From positions 2,852,001-2,916,000 of the forward strand of contig JADJXD010000001.1 of assembly GCA_016715985.1 (NCBI GenBank): DNA of 64,000 nt. The letters run 5' to 3'. This DNA comes from Saprospiraceae bacterium (GTDB lineage Bacteria > Bacteroidota > Bacteroidia > Chitinophagales > Saprospiraceae). The translations under genes and the position numbers were made by a program. Positions 9,231 through 19,697 of this stretch are shown here, piece by piece (position 1 is the first letter of the stretch; each line of letters starts with the position of its first letter). The notes under the pieces are model-generated. The model had not been told where the DNA came from. It saw only the letters and a program-made list of their open reading frames with translations, and did no database searches.

Positions 9231-11513
9231 ATGCATAATTTTAAAAACATAGGTCTTCTCATCATTATAGTTTTGGTTGGAATCATAAATACTGATGCCC
9301 AAAACGTAGGCATAGGCACCACAGATCCCAGAGCAAAACTGGATGTCGATGGTGATCTTGCATTACGAAGCATAACGGATACAATTTTGGTCGGTGTCGA
9401 TTACGCCTACGATGTCAATACCATTAAATCATCAAACTATAAACTGGTAGGATTTAATGCCAATTTTGCGTTGGGGGGAATTACGCCGGGCGTTGAGGGT
9501 AGGCAAATCACCTTGCGAAATGCTACATCGTTTAGCATGGAGCTTTATAATGAACAATTAGTCGCTGATGAAGAAAAAAGAATTTCAACAGGTATTAATA
9601 ATACTCTAGCTATATATCCGGGAGGAAGTGTCAATCTCGTATATGATTCAACGGTACAGCGATGGGTAGTGATGGCTGCCCATAATTATAATCTGAATTA
9701 CTATGGTTCCACTGATTCTTGGGGCCTTAATGGGAATTTGGGTACCACTTCTGACAATTATATTGGCACCAATGACGAACAAGCTTTGCAATTCAGGGTA
9801 AATAATGTTAAGTCAGGAATAATAGACTCTGTTAAAGCGAATACTGCATTTGGATATTCCTCCTTTAAAAACAATACTACCGGAAGTGGGAATACCGCCG
9901 CAGGTGCTTCGGCTTTGCGCAGCAATACCGATGGCTACAGTAATGTAGCATTAGGCATCAATGCCCTATACAACTCCACCACCCAGAAAAACTTAGTTGC
10001 AATAGGCGACAGCGCTTTGTTTAATAATGGTGTGGGTGCAGCACTTTATTTTGAAGGTAGTGCTAATACAGCAATAGGTTCTAAAGCTCTTTATTCAAAT
10101 AACACCGGGTTTAGAAATACCGCCAATGGATTTGAATCCCTTTACAACAATACCGCAGGGGGATGGAATACGGCTGACGGCTATCAATCTCTCTATACCA
10201 ATACATCAGGATTTCAGAATACAGCTATTGGTGCCCAAGCACTTTATTTAAATACAACCGGTACTAACAACACTGCTACCGGTATGCGTGCTCTTTATTC
10301 CAACACTTCAGGTGCCTTCAACACATCAAACGGTGTTAACGCCCTTTATGCCAATACAACAGGTGGAGAGAATGCTGCAACCGGTGCTTTTTCTTTATAT
10401 ACCAATACAACAGGCTCAAGCAATACTGCAAGTGGTGCCTACTCTCTCTATTCCAATACAACAGGTGGAGGTAATACAGCCGGTGGTAGAGCTGCCCTTT
10501 ATTCCAACACTACTGGAAACTATAATACAGCTTATGGCCTCGGTTGCATGGCATCAAATACCACAGGTATTGATAATACGGCTATTGGCTATGATGCGCT
10601 TTCAATCAATTCAACTGGTGTAAACAATACAGCTAGTGGTTGTCAAGCACTTTTTTACAATACAACTGGATTTAGTAATACAGCAAACGGTTGGCAGTCA
10701 CTTTTCAGCAATACATTTGGTAGTCACAATACTGCTATAGGCCTTAGAGCAATGTACTCAAATATAGGTGGATTAAACAATACAGCAATTGGCTCTGGTT
10801 CGTTAAGTTCTAATACAACTGGGAATTATAATACTGCGTCAGGTATAGTAGCCCTTAGTACAAACACCACAGGACACGGTAATACTGCATACGGCGCAGA
10901 TGCTCTCTCTTTTAGTAACTCCACAGGTAGTTTTAATATTGGCGTAGGTTATAGTTCCGGATTATATAATATAGCTACCGATGACAATCAAATAGCCATA
11001 GGAATAAGTACCGGTACAGGCGGTGCCAACAAGGCCATTATAGGCAATAGCAGCCAATGGTGGATAGGTGGGCAAGTGGATTGGTCGGCCATCAGCGATG
11101 CGAGGATTAAAGAACAGGTGCAAGCTGATGTGCCCGGGTTAAGTTTTATTAAAGAACTGCGCCCTGTTACCTACCACCTGAACATCCATAAACAAAAAGA
11201 AATTATGGACAGGCTATTAGGCGATAAAGTAAAAACAGACACTCTGCCCGATTGGGAAGGTAAGTACGACATAGAAAAGATTAAGATGACCGGCTTTTTG
11301 GCACAAGAGGTGGAAGCCGCCGCCAAGAAAATCAACTACGATTTTAGCGGTGTAGATGTGCCAAAAGTTGATGGGGGGTTATACAGTCTTCGCTATGCCG
11401 AATTTGTGGTGCCCCTTGTAAAAGCAGTACAGGAACAGCAGATCATGATTGAACAATTGAAATTACAAAATGATATATTGTTAAAAAGAATTGAAAAATT
11501 AGAAAATAAATAA
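9231..11513 (+). CDS. Tail-fibre-like surface protein with 17-residue repeats and S74 chaperone domain
   Basis: A 760-residue exported protein with signal peptide MHNFKNIGLLIIIVLVGIINTDAQ. Residues of about 25-165 form a head that starts NVGIGTTDPRAKLDVDG, shared with the next gene. Then come about nineteen 17-residue repeats of the pattern NTTGxxNTAxGxxALYS, resembling a YadA-type stacked head. The C-terminus is a peptidase S74 intramolecular chaperone domain (SDARIKEQV ... FIKELRPVTYHLN ... GFLAQEVEAA) and a coiled coil ending LLKRIEKLENK. S74 domains help a trimeric beta-helix fold and often cleave themselves off; the self-cleavage residues were not verified here. No T9SS sorting tail is present. 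Confidence 0.85.
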   Translation: MHNFKNIGLLIIIVLVGIINTDAQNVGIGTTDPRAKLDVDGDLALRSITDTILVGVDYAYDVNTIKSSNYKLVGFNANFALGGITPGVEGRQITLRNATSFSMELYNEQLVADEEKRISTGINNTLAIYPGGSVNLVYDSTVQRWVVMAAHNYNLNYYGSTDSWGLNGNLGTTSDNYIGTNDEQALQFRVNNVKSGIIDSVKANTAFGYSSFKNNTTGSGNTAAGASALRSNTDGYSNVALGINALYNSTTQKNLVAIGDSALFNNGVGAALYFEGSANTAIGSKALYSNNTGFRNTANGFESLYNNTAGGWNTADGYQSLYTNTSGFQNTAIGAQALYLNTTGTNNTATGMRALYSNTSGAFNTSNGVNALYANTTGGENAATGAFSLYTNTTGSSNTASGAYSLYSNTTGGGNTAGGRAALYSNTTGNYNTAYGLGCMASNTTGIDNTAIGYDALSINSTGVNNTASGCQALFYNTTGFSNTANGWQSLFSNTFGSHNTAIGLRAMYSNIGGLNNTAIGSGSLSSNTTGNYNTASGIVALSTNTTGHGNTAYGADALSFSNSTGSFNIGVGYSSGLYNIATDDNQIAIGISTGTGGANKAIIGNSSQWWIGGQVDWSAISDARIKEQVQADVPGLSFIKELRPVTYHLNIHKQKEIMDRLLGDKVKTDTLPDWEGKYDIEKIKMTGFLAQEVEAAAKKINYDFSGVDVPKVDGGLYSLRYAEFVVPLVKAVQEQQIMIEQLKLQNDILLKRIEKLENK
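9865..10960 (+). repeat. About nineteen tandem 51-base (17-residue) coding repeats
   Basis: Imperfect in-frame repeats encoding NTTGxxNTAxGxxALYS units. Conserved bases cluster in the AATAC(A/T)AC(T/C)GG core; the two xx positions and the residues before ALYS vary. One insertion near 9970-10065 breaks the register. Such arrays can gain or lose units by recombination. Confidence 0.8.
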
Positions 11514-11537
11514 CTCAAACATAAAAAAATACTTAAA

Positions 11538-13201
11538 ATGAAATTATTTTTTCTATCATCAATTTTATTAATAGTTTTTTTAAAATTTCTTTTGCCCAAA
11601 ATGTAGGAATCGGCAATGCAGTTCCTAAGGCAACCTTAGATGTCTCAGGAGATCTCATACTAAAAAGTGCAGACCTTACCTTAGCCGATGGTAACACTCT
11701 TGCACTTGATATAAATACCAACAAGTATAATCATTACAAATTAATAGGTCCTACCGGCAACTTCCAAATAGGCGGAATAGCAGCCGCCGAACATGATCGT
11801 ATCATTACACTTTACAATCGTGCGGGTCATTCGCTGGAAGTATATAATGATGATGTCAATGCGCTGGAATCAAACAGAATATACACAGGTACAGGTGGAA
11901 CTTTTGCGGTGTATCCCGGAGGTAGTGTCACCTTAAAATATGATGGTGTTATTGATAAATGGGAAATCACGGCGAGTCATTACAATAGTCTGGATAACTT
12001 TGGAGTAAGTACTATACCACAAACTGCAATAATAATTAGTGAGACTAAACCAAATTCATTAATTGAAAACTCTGGATATACTTTAGTTGGTATGACTTAC
12101 TTGGCAAAGAACGAGTACTCATTAAATTCTTTTGCTTGGGTTGGTCAAATAAGTAAAACGACTTCTCCAACTCCAAGAATAAACCATTCAGCAACTTGGA
12201 CAGGAGAAAAGATGATAGTATGGGGAGGAGCTATTCCAAATACATTTTATAATGATGGAAGGATTTATTCTCCTTCTATTAATTCCTGGCAATCTATGTC
12301 AAATTCTTTCTTAGCTGGCAGAAAAAATCATGCAGCCATTTGGACAGGAAATAAGATGATATTTTGGGGTGGTTCAGGCTCTAATATATTTTATAACGAC
12401 GGAGCAACATATGATTTGAATACTGATATTTGGTCTTCAGTAAGCGTTAGTGGTCTTTCGCCAAGAGAAGAACCAGGGTATGTTTGGACAGGAGATAAAA
12501 TGATTATATGGGGAGGTGCTACTTCTGGATTAAATACTTTTAATGATGGTAAAATATATGATATTCAATCAAATTCTTGGCAAAATATGAGTCAAGTTAA
12601 TGCACCAATTGGTAGAAGAAGACACTCTGCAATTTGGACAGGGGACAAATTCATTGTTTGGGGAGGAGAAACTAATAATGATTTTGCAACAAATACAGGT
12701 GCAATTTATGATCCAATAGCTGATACATGGAATGCAATAACTACTCAAAATGCACCACCATTAGGCATGGCAGATCATAGCTCAATATGGACAGGTTCTA
12801 AAATGATAGTATTTGGTGGATATAATAACTCAGGGGCAACAATTACAAATGCTTGTTATTTATTTGATCCTTTTGACGGTCCAAATGGTACATGGTCTAT
12901 CTGTAGTGGTATTAATAAACCATCAGTAAGAAGAGGACATACCGCAATATGGACAGGAGATAAAATGATAGTTTTTGGCGGATATGATGAAAATAGTTTA
13001 AACGATGGCGGAATTTATGACCCAGTTACTGATTCATGGGACGAAAATAGTATTTACAATAATAATAGCTATACAGAACATTCTGCAATCTGGACAGGTG
13101 AGGATATGATTGTATTTGGTTCAAACCCTGCGGGAGATATAATGAAAAAAGACTTTAAACCAATAAATGCCTCGCCACATTATCTATATAAGAAAAATTA
13201 A
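11538..13201 (+). pseudogene. Secreted kelch-like protein, frameshifted in signal peptide (T7 tract)
   Basis: An ATG at 11538 opens MKLFFLSSILLIVF, a good signal-peptide start, but this frame stops at 11603-11605. The long frame that continues to 13201 has no ATG until 11909, deep inside the conserved domain. One extra T in the T7 run at 11575-11581 would join them as ...VFFKISFAQNVGIGNAVPKATLDVSGD, an ordinary secreted N-terminus. The first 150 or so residues match the head of the preceding gene (NVGIG, LDVxGDL, YPGGSV, WxxxAxHxxxLxxxG). The rest is about six kelch-like repeats with IWTGxKMIVWGG and YDPxTDSW motifs. There is no sorting tail. It could be a true frameshift mutation, phase variation, transcriptional slippage or an assembly error. 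Confidence 0.7.
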
Positions 13202-13300
13202 ATCCTAATGTTTATAAATATTATTAACTAGGATAAATAGTTTGAATATGAAATATAATATGGTTCCTTAGATTTTTTGTTTTCATTTTTTGAAATTGAA

Positions 13301-13387
13301 ATGTTGAAAAACGAAAATATATCCTTAAAAGCTGAAATAAAAGAAGAGTTGAGGAAAATAAGATTTTTGATTGAGAAAAATGATTAA
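13301..13387 (+). pseudogene. Possible remnant of a coiled-coil protein C-terminus
   Basis: A 28-codon frame (MLKNENISLKAEIKEELRKI ... EKND) has heptad-like spacing of Leu and Ile and resembles the coiled-coil end of S74 tail-fibre proteins such as the gene at 9231. It also extends upstream in frame as FFEIE. It lies in the 322-base spacer before the first propeller kinase. The remainder of that spacer is AT-rich; a TACATTTG box at 13484-13491 could be the -7 element of the kinase promoter. Confidence 0.3.
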
Positions 13388-13523
13388 TCTTCATACCTGC
13401 AAAAGGATTAACAACAAAAAGGTTTAAAAGTCACTAAAGTCAAAAAGTCTTTAAATTAGTAACTATGTTTCTTAATTATAACTTACATTTGAATTATTAT
13501 GATAGTATAGATATCTAAGCATC

Positions 13524-16500
13524 GTGATTACCAAATTTAAACTTTATATTAAATTATCCGGGAGATTAATTTTATTGATCTCTTGGTTGACCATTTTTAA
13601 TATAATTCCAAATATCACATTCACTCAGGCTAATTTTCCTAATCTCACTTTCAGATCTATTACCACCAAAGATGGCCTAACTTACAATGATGTACGCGGT
13701 ATAGCCCAAGGAGACGATGGACAGATATGGATCGGTACAGGCAATGGATTGAATAGTTATGATGGTAATAAAATCACCAACTATTATCAAGGAAATAATA
13801 GTAGCTTTAACATCAACATGACCGGGATTTTCACCATGGTAAAAGATAAAAAGAACAATTTATGGCTTAGTGATCGTATTGGACTTACTAAGATTTCATT
13901 AAATAATTACAAAACGACTTATTTTGATCAGTTTCAGGATGTGCACCAGATAATCGTGAAAGGAGAAGGAGTTTGTTTTGTAACAGATAAGGGTGTTTTT
14001 CAAATAGAGGATGACAAAATAATTGAAATACAGCTTCCATCGCCAAATTATAAAATCCAAAACACAAATATTGATCGATATTTCAAAGCGGATATAGATA
14101 GAAATAATCAACTTTATCTTACGTCTGTCATACGTGTACATAAAATTTCTAATAGTGGTCAGGAAGAAAAGTATTTCCAGATGCCAACAGAACTTCAAGT
14201 TACAAATTTGTATTTTGACAGTCAAAACAATGCTTGGGCATCTTCTTGGGCAAGTGGATTATATCTTTCAAGATCAGACACATTCAATTTTCAACAAATA
14301 TTAAAACCTGAACACGCAGGCTTTATAACTTTAGCAGCAATTGATTGGCGTATTGGAAATCAAGATTACCAATTGGTGAGCTTCGAGGGTGATTATATGT
14401 TCGGCTTATTGGTCATTGACAAATCTACCTTGGAATACAAGATATATAATCTAAAAAGTAAAGTGAATACTTTTTTTGTTGATACTAATAATAATTTATG
14501 GGTAGGAACTGATAAAGGAGTACTTATCGCAAGCCATTTATTAGGGGAAATCACATCCATCCCTCTTATTTCAACCAAAACAGACCAAACCCTTAATCCG
14601 GGAAGTGTATATACAATACACGAAACCCAAGACCATTTCTGGCTCACCAAAAGATATTCTCATGGTATTTTCAAATACGATAAAAAATGGAATTTGATAA
14701 AAGAATTTGGATCTTACAAAATTATCAATGTACATAACTATACACGAACTGATGAAGGATATGACTTTAAACTGGTAGGGAATACAATGTACAGTACAAG
14801 CGATTTGGGAATGTTTTTGATAGATAATACTACACATGCTCGCAAACTCATTTTCACACCTAAACAAGAAGTAGTGAGATTGCGCACAATCATCCCTATC
14901 AATGACACAACGTGGTTTATAAGATCTTATGATAGAGGTATTTATGTTTTTAACCCAAGGGTGAATGTTTTTACAAAAAAGTATGACCTTCAAAATAATT
15001 CTGATAAATCAATCATCAACTATTTATTTAAAACAAGCCAAAATGTTATTTTAGTATCCTCTAATTTGGGCCTTTACTTCTATGATGAACTCTCAGATAA
15101 ATTTATTTTAAAAGACCATCCCGTTTTTAACAAATTAGCCATATTTGGTATTGCTGAAGACCAAAACAATATTTTTTGGGTATGTACAAACAAAGGCATT
15201 TTGTCCTATGACTTTCAAAAAAATGAAATCCTTTTGGATTTGAGCCAATACAATGATATGGGTATGGCTTCCAGAGTAAATATTGATAAAAACAACAATG
15301 TATGGTTTTCGAATGCCAAAGGATATTGGTCCTGGAACCAAAAAAACAAACGAATGTTGAAGCTCAATTTTGACTCTGGCTTAGTGACACAAGTCGGAGA
15401 TTCCTACATAAATACAGGAGCAGATGGAATGATATATCTTGGAGGGCAAGACATGGTACACAAACTTAATCCTGATGATTTTGATTCACAAACTAATGTG
15501 TCAAAAATCATCATTTCACATATCGCTGTCAATAATGAAAGTAAAACAGCTTCTTATACACCAGGAAAATATGCATTACAATTACCTCCCGGAAACGCCA
15601 CCTTAGATATTGCATTTTCAGTTCCCGAATACAGCATAGACCAAAGCCATAGTTATCATTTCAAGTTTTTTGATGATGCAACCTGGACTAACCTTAAAGA
15701 TGGTAAAATATTTATACCTTTTTTGTCAAACGGTCAATATCAAATAATGATGAAGGGTGTCAGTAATTTTTCGGGTGTGGAGACAGATATTGTTACATTG
15801 GACATCAGTATTTTGCCTCAATGGTACCAAACCTGGTGGTTTAAGTGTCTATTGGGTTTTTGCGCTGCTGCTATTTTATATTTATTTTACCAATGGAAAA
15901 TGGCTAATGAAAAGGAAAAAAATAAATTGAAAGCTGATTACGAACACAGGATGATTCATTTGGAAATGCAAAATCTGCGGTCACAGATGAATCCACATTT
16001 TATCTTCAATGCATTGAATAGTATAAATGGTTATATAGTTGAAAACAATACCCATTTAGCCAGTGAATATTTGACAAAATTTTCCAGATTGGTCAGGATG
16101 ATTTTGGACCATTCGAAGAGTGAAATGATACCATTGGCAAAGGAGATAGAAGCCTTAAATCTTTATGTGATGATGGAAAAAAACCGATTTGATCAACCAT
16201 TTGATTTTAATATAATAGTGGATAACAATATTGACATAGACGAAATAGAAGTTCCACCACTTATCTTACAACCTTATATAGAAAATGCTATTTGGCATGG
16301 ATTGATGCATCAGGACAAAAAAGGATTGATCCAAATTAACATAGAACAAAAAGGCGATAGATTAATATTTTGCATAGCAGATAATGGCATAGGAATCAAA
16401 AAAGCAGGAGAGTTAAAATCTAAAAAAGCGATAAAAAATAATTCCTATGGGATGAAAATTACGCATACCAGAATCAAAAACCATGATACATCCAATGAGA

Positions 16501-16577
16501 TTGCTGTTACTGATATCGTGGATGAGTCCGGAAATATTGCAGGCACCAAAGTCATCATCTCACTTAAGATAGTATGA
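13524..16577 (+). CDS. Two-component propeller sensor histidine kinase (LytS/YehU type), first copy
   Basis: A 1017-residue membrane sensor kinase. The start is GTG. An N-terminal hydrophobic segment (LILLISWLTIFNIIPNITFT) is followed by periplasmic two-component-regulator propeller repeats (for example DGLTYNDVRGIAQGDDGQIW, LWVGTDKGVLIA, FWVCTNKGILSYD), a Y_Y_Y-type Ig-like domain around 690-760 and one transmembrane helix (WWFKCLLGFCAAAILYLFYQW). The cytoplasmic part is a His_kinase domain with phospho-acceptor His825 in MNPHFIFNALNSI and an ATPase domain (ILQPYIENAIWHGL, DNGIGI). It overlaps the next kinase by 4 bases (ATGA), so the two are translationally coupled. Signal unknown. Confidence 0.9.
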   Translation: MITKFKLYIKLSGRLILLISWLTIFNIIPNITFTQANFPNLTFRSITTKDGLTYNDVRGIAQGDDGQIWIGTGNGLNSYDGNKITNYYQGNNSSFNINMTGIFTMVKDKKNNLWLSDRIGLTKISLNNYKTTYFDQFQDVHQIIVKGEGVCFVTDKGVFQIEDDKIIEIQLPSPNYKIQNTNIDRYFKADIDRNNQLYLTSVIRVHKISNSGQEEKYFQMPTELQVTNLYFDSQNNAWASSWASGLYLSRSDTFNFQQILKPEHAGFITLAAIDWRIGNQDYQLVSFEGDYMFGLLVIDKSTLEYKIYNLKSKVNTFFVDTNNNLWVGTDKGVLIASHLLGEITSIPLISTKTDQTLNPGSVYTIHETQDHFWLTKRYSHGIFKYDKKWNLIKEFGSYKIINVHNYTRTDEGYDFKLVGNTMYSTSDLGMFLIDNTTHARKLIFTPKQEVVRLRTIIPINDTTWFIRSYDRGIYVFNPRVNVFTKKYDLQNNSDKSIINYLFKTSQNVILVSSNLGLYFYDELSDKFILKDHPVFNKLAIFGIAEDQNNIFWVCTNKGILSYDFQKNEILLDLSQYNDMGMASRVNIDKNNNVWFSNAKGYWSWNQKNKRMLKLNFDSGLVTQVGDSYINTGADGMIYLGGQDMVHKLNPDDFDSQTNVSKIIISHIAVNNESKTASYTPGKYALQLPPGNATLDIAFSVPEYSIDQSHSYHFKFFDDATWTNLKDGKIFIPFLSNGQYQIMMKGVSNFSGVETDIVTLDISILPQWYQTWWFKCLLGFCAAAILYLFYQWKMANEKEKNKLKADYEHRMIHLEMQNLRSQMNPHFIFNALNSINGYIVENNTHLASEYLTKFSRLVRMILDHSKSEMIPLAKEIEALNLYVMMEKNRFDQPFDFNIIVDNNIDIDEIEVPPLILQPYIENAIWHGLMHQDKKGLIQINIEQKGDRLIFCIADNGIGIKKAGELKSKKAIKNNSYGMKITHTRIKNHDTSNEIAVTDIVDESGNIAGTKVIISLKIV

Positions 16578-19500
16578 TCAAAAAACCGGACATATTGACA
16601 TTTCAGAAATCTTCCATAAATGCAAAATTTGGGTTCACCATCTTTTGCTACTTTTTGATTATTGCATTTACTTCCGGCCAAAAATTATATTTCCAATCTT
16701 ATGCATCTGCAGAAGGACTTTCCCAAAATAGTATTTATAGTATCGCTGAGACACCGGAAGGTTTTATGTGGTTTGGCACACAAGATGGGATCAATAGATA
16801 TGATGGTAAGAATTTCAAATCCTTTACGCCTTCTATAAAAGATGACCAAAACTCCCAACAGAATTTCTCAAAAATGATTACAGCGCTGTACTATGATGAA
16901 AGTGATTTTTTGTGGGTAGGTACGACAAATGAATTGTTAATCTATGATAGATACACCGAAAAATTCAAATTTCCGAAAGATATTTTTGGTGGAATAGATC
17001 TACCCAAGGGTATGTGGTATAAAAAATTGCTTTTGGATAAAAATAATAATTTTTGGATCGCTACGCAGGATAATGGGCTATATTGTTATTCGAAGACAAA
17101 AGATGAAATGAAACTTCTTACATTTTCAGACAAAACACCCAAAAAAATACTTAATATTGTCGAAGATGATGAAGGAAACATTTGGATGTCAACAACTACA
17201 GAGATATACAAAGGCGTAAATGGCGTTTTTACCCCCATTAATATATCTTCACTCGTCAAATCACAAAACGTGGCTGTTGCTGATATCGCCATTATTGATC
17301 AAAAATTGTGGGTCGTCATCAATGGGGTCGATGTTTTTATTTTGGATATAAATAAAAGTACAATACCTTACACATACCAAAATTTTAAAACAATATATAA
17401 GGGCAATGAAATGCTCGCAGATGTACGTATCATTCATCAGAGTGACAAAAATACGGCTTGGCTTGGAAGCAGAAGCGATGGATTGTTAAAAATAAATCTC
17501 AAAGACAATACATATGTAAAAGCAGGTGCTGCAGGTACATCCTATTCTTTAAAATCGCAATTTATACTCAGTTTTTATACCAACAGACAAAAAATCACGT
17601 GGATAGGATTGAGTGGTGATTTGGCCAAATACGATCAGCAAAAAATTCAGTTTAAACTATGGAGAAACGAAGCTCAACCCAACAAACCTGCTCCGGATAA
17701 TAAAATATTTAGCATTTACACAGACAATGATCATGAACTTTATATGGGGACTCTGTATGGTGGACTTTTGTATTGCAACACCAAATCAGAAAAAATGCAT
17801 TACTACAAACCGCCATCTTTTTTAAATAACTCATCAGAATCAAAAAATATCTATAGTGTCATCAAAGGCGAAGGAAATTTGCTGTGGCTTGCGACCAAAG
17901 CTGGATTGTTTAGTTTTGATAAAAAGAGTAAACAATTTAAACAATATATTGAACATGGAGACGAACAAACGGTAGAACTTACAGTACTTATAAAACTGGA
18001 TAACACCAATAAATTGCTTGTGGCCGGATACAATGGTGGTTTGCGTCTTTTTAATTTAGTTACAAAAAGCTTTGAAAAATGTAATGACCAACAAGGTTTT
18101 TTGTCTCAAAATTTGCTTCGTGTCAGATACATGCAGGAAGAGGAAAATGGCAATATTTATATGTCCACAGAAGCGCAAAATTTAGTACAATACAATTACA
18201 TATCAGGAGAATTTACTACTTATCCGGAGCTAAAGAGAATTTCCGGAATATCCAGACATTTCTGGTTGGATGACAATAACTTTTGGATTGCCACTGATGA
18301 TGGACTCATCCAGGCCAATACATTAGATTTGAAAATCAAAAAATTATGGAATACTGAAAATGGATTGCCCAATAATTATATATATGCAGTGGTGGCAGAT
18401 AATGATCGGAGACTATGGATTAGCACGAATGCGGGATTGGCCTTGCTGGATACTTCCACGGGTATCGTAAGAAAATATACCGAAAACGATGGTTTGCAAG
18501 GTCTCGAATTTAATACGGCATCATTTGCCAAAACAGAAGATGGAAAAATCTGGTTTGGTGGTGTCAACGGTTTCAATCTGGTAGATCCTGCTCTTTCTGT
18601 TCAGGATACTTTTTCGCCAAGTCCACTCATCACAGATATCAAAGTGATGAATACTCATTTGGTTACTGATATTTCTATTCCATATTTGGATAACATCCGG
18701 TTAACTCACGACAAAAATTTTGTAAGTTTTGAATTTCAATCGCCTAACTATTCGCAGACAGAAAATATCATTTACCACTATAAAATGATTGGCGTAGATT
18801 CCGGCTGGGTCAATAACGGGACACGCAGTTTTGTAAGTTACACCCAACTAAAACCAGGCACTTACAAATTTATGGTAAAATCAGCCAACAGCCATCATAT
18901 TTGGTCTGCTAAACCAAGAATATTGACTATCATAATTTCGCCACCATGGTACCTAACCCTTACATTTATGATAGCTGTCACATTGTCATGTTTATGGCTT
19001 TTATATTTTATCATTAAAGAAAGAATAAATACTATCAAAGCAAGAGAAAACCTGAAACGCACAAAACTGGAAGCGGAGATGCAAGCGCTTAGATCACAAA
19101 TGAATCCACATTTCATCTTCAATTCACTTAATAGTATCAATGCATTTATAGTAGAAAACAAACCAAATTTGGCAAGTGAATACTTGACCAAGTTTTCAAA
19201 ATTGATGCGATTCATTTTAGAAAATTCAAAACAAGAACACATATCCCTGGAAAAAGAGATGGAAGCTTTGAGATTATATCTTTTGTTGGAAAAAATTCGC
19301 TTTAATGATTCCTTTTCATTCAATATAGACATCCAAGCGGACATAGATGATTCGACTGTTTTTATTCCGCCTCTGATCATACAACCCTTTGTCGAAAATG
19401 CAGTTTGGCATGGGTTAATGCACCTGGATGAAGGCGGATTGGTGACGATCACGGTTACAGCGCCATCAGATGATTTCCTACATATAAGTGTAAGTGATAA

Positions 19501-19693
19501 TGGCATCGGCAGGCAAAAAGCCAAAGACTTAAAGACAAAAGAAAGTCATAAAGACAGATCATATGGCATGCAGATAACCAAAGAACGTATCCAATTACAA
19601 CATCCTGAAAACCAAATTACCATCATAGATCATGTAAATGAAAACAATGGTAAAGCAAACGGAACCGAAGTATTGATCAAAATTAAAATTTAA
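16574..19693 (+). CDS. Two-component propeller sensor histidine kinase (LytS/YehU type), second copy
   Basis: A 1039-residue paralogue of the preceding kinase with the same order: signal/anchor segment (FTIFCYFLIIAFTSGQ), propeller repeats (SAEGLSQNSIYSIAETPEGFMWFGTQDGINRYDG, LWISTNAGLALLD, IWFGGVNGFNLVD), Y_Y_Y-type domain, one transmembrane helix near residues 797-817, and a His_kinase/HATPase unit with His846 in MNPHFIFNSLNSI, QPFVENAVWHGL and DNGIGRQKA. Its start codon overlaps the stop of the first kinase, and the response regulator begins 4 bases after its stop. The propeller is the canonical type that ends each blade WxGTxxGL. Two related sensors sharing one regulator suggests that they either form a heteromer or read two ligands. 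Confidence 0.91.
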   Translation: MIKKPDILTFQKSSINAKFGFTIFCYFLIIAFTSGQKLYFQSYASAEGLSQNSIYSIAETPEGFMWFGTQDGINRYDGKNFKSFTPSIKDDQNSQQNFSKMITALYYDESDFLWVGTTNELLIYDRYTEKFKFPKDIFGGIDLPKGMWYKKLLLDKNNNFWIATQDNGLYCYSKTKDEMKLLTFSDKTPKKILNIVEDDEGNIWMSTTTEIYKGVNGVFTPINISSLVKSQNVAVADIAIIDQKLWVVINGVDVFILDINKSTIPYTYQNFKTIYKGNEMLADVRIIHQSDKNTAWLGSRSDGLLKINLKDNTYVKAGAAGTSYSLKSQFILSFYTNRQKITWIGLSGDLAKYDQQKIQFKLWRNEAQPNKPAPDNKIFSIYTDNDHELYMGTLYGGLLYCNTKSEKMHYYKPPSFLNNSSESKNIYSVIKGEGNLLWLATKAGLFSFDKKSKQFKQYIEHGDEQTVELTVLIKLDNTNKLLVAGYNGGLRLFNLVTKSFEKCNDQQGFLSQNLLRVRYMQEEENGNIYMSTEAQNLVQYNYISGEFTTYPELKRISGISRHFWLDDNNFWIATDDGLIQANTLDLKIKKLWNTENGLPNNYIYAVVADNDRRLWISTNAGLALLDTSTGIVRKYTENDGLQGLEFNTASFAKTEDGKIWFGGVNGFNLVDPALSVQDTFSPSPLITDIKVMNTHLVTDISIPYLDNIRLTHDKNFVSFEFQSPNYSQTENIIYHYKMIGVDSGWVNNGTRSFVSYTQLKPGTYKFMVKSANSHHIWSAKPRILTIIISPPWYLTLTFMIAVTLSCLWLLYFIIKERINTIKARENLKRTKLEAEMQALRSQMNPHFIFNSLNSINAFIVENKPNLASEYLTKFSKLMRFILENSKQEHISLEKEMEALRLYLLLEKIRFNDSFSFNIDIQADIDDSTVFIPPLIIQPFVENAVWHGLMHLDEGGLVTITVTAPSDDFLHISVSDNGIGRQKAKDLKTKESHKDRSYGMQITKERIQLQHPENQITIIDHVNENNGKANGTEVLIKIKI

Positions 19694-19697
19694 ACAA

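Noticed and set aside
10288..10623. A 111-codon plus-strand frame inside the 17-residue repeats
   Set aside because: It is produced by reading the 51-base repeats in another frame, giving repetitive nonsense (PTLQVPSTHQ, IPIQQVE).
9865..10960. CRISPR-like array from regularly spaced repeats
   Set aside because: The spacing is 51 bases with no unique spacers; the repeats are in frame and encode a beta-fibre.
14571..14993. A 140-codon minus-strand frame inside the first kinase gene
   Set aside because: It is opposite propeller repeats with strong family match in the sense frame; no start context or domain supports it.
18895..19524. A 209-codon minus-strand frame inside the second kinase gene
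   Set aside because: It lies fully opposite the conserved histidine kinase domain, has no recognisable domain, and its composition mirrors the sense codons. It is a shadow frame.
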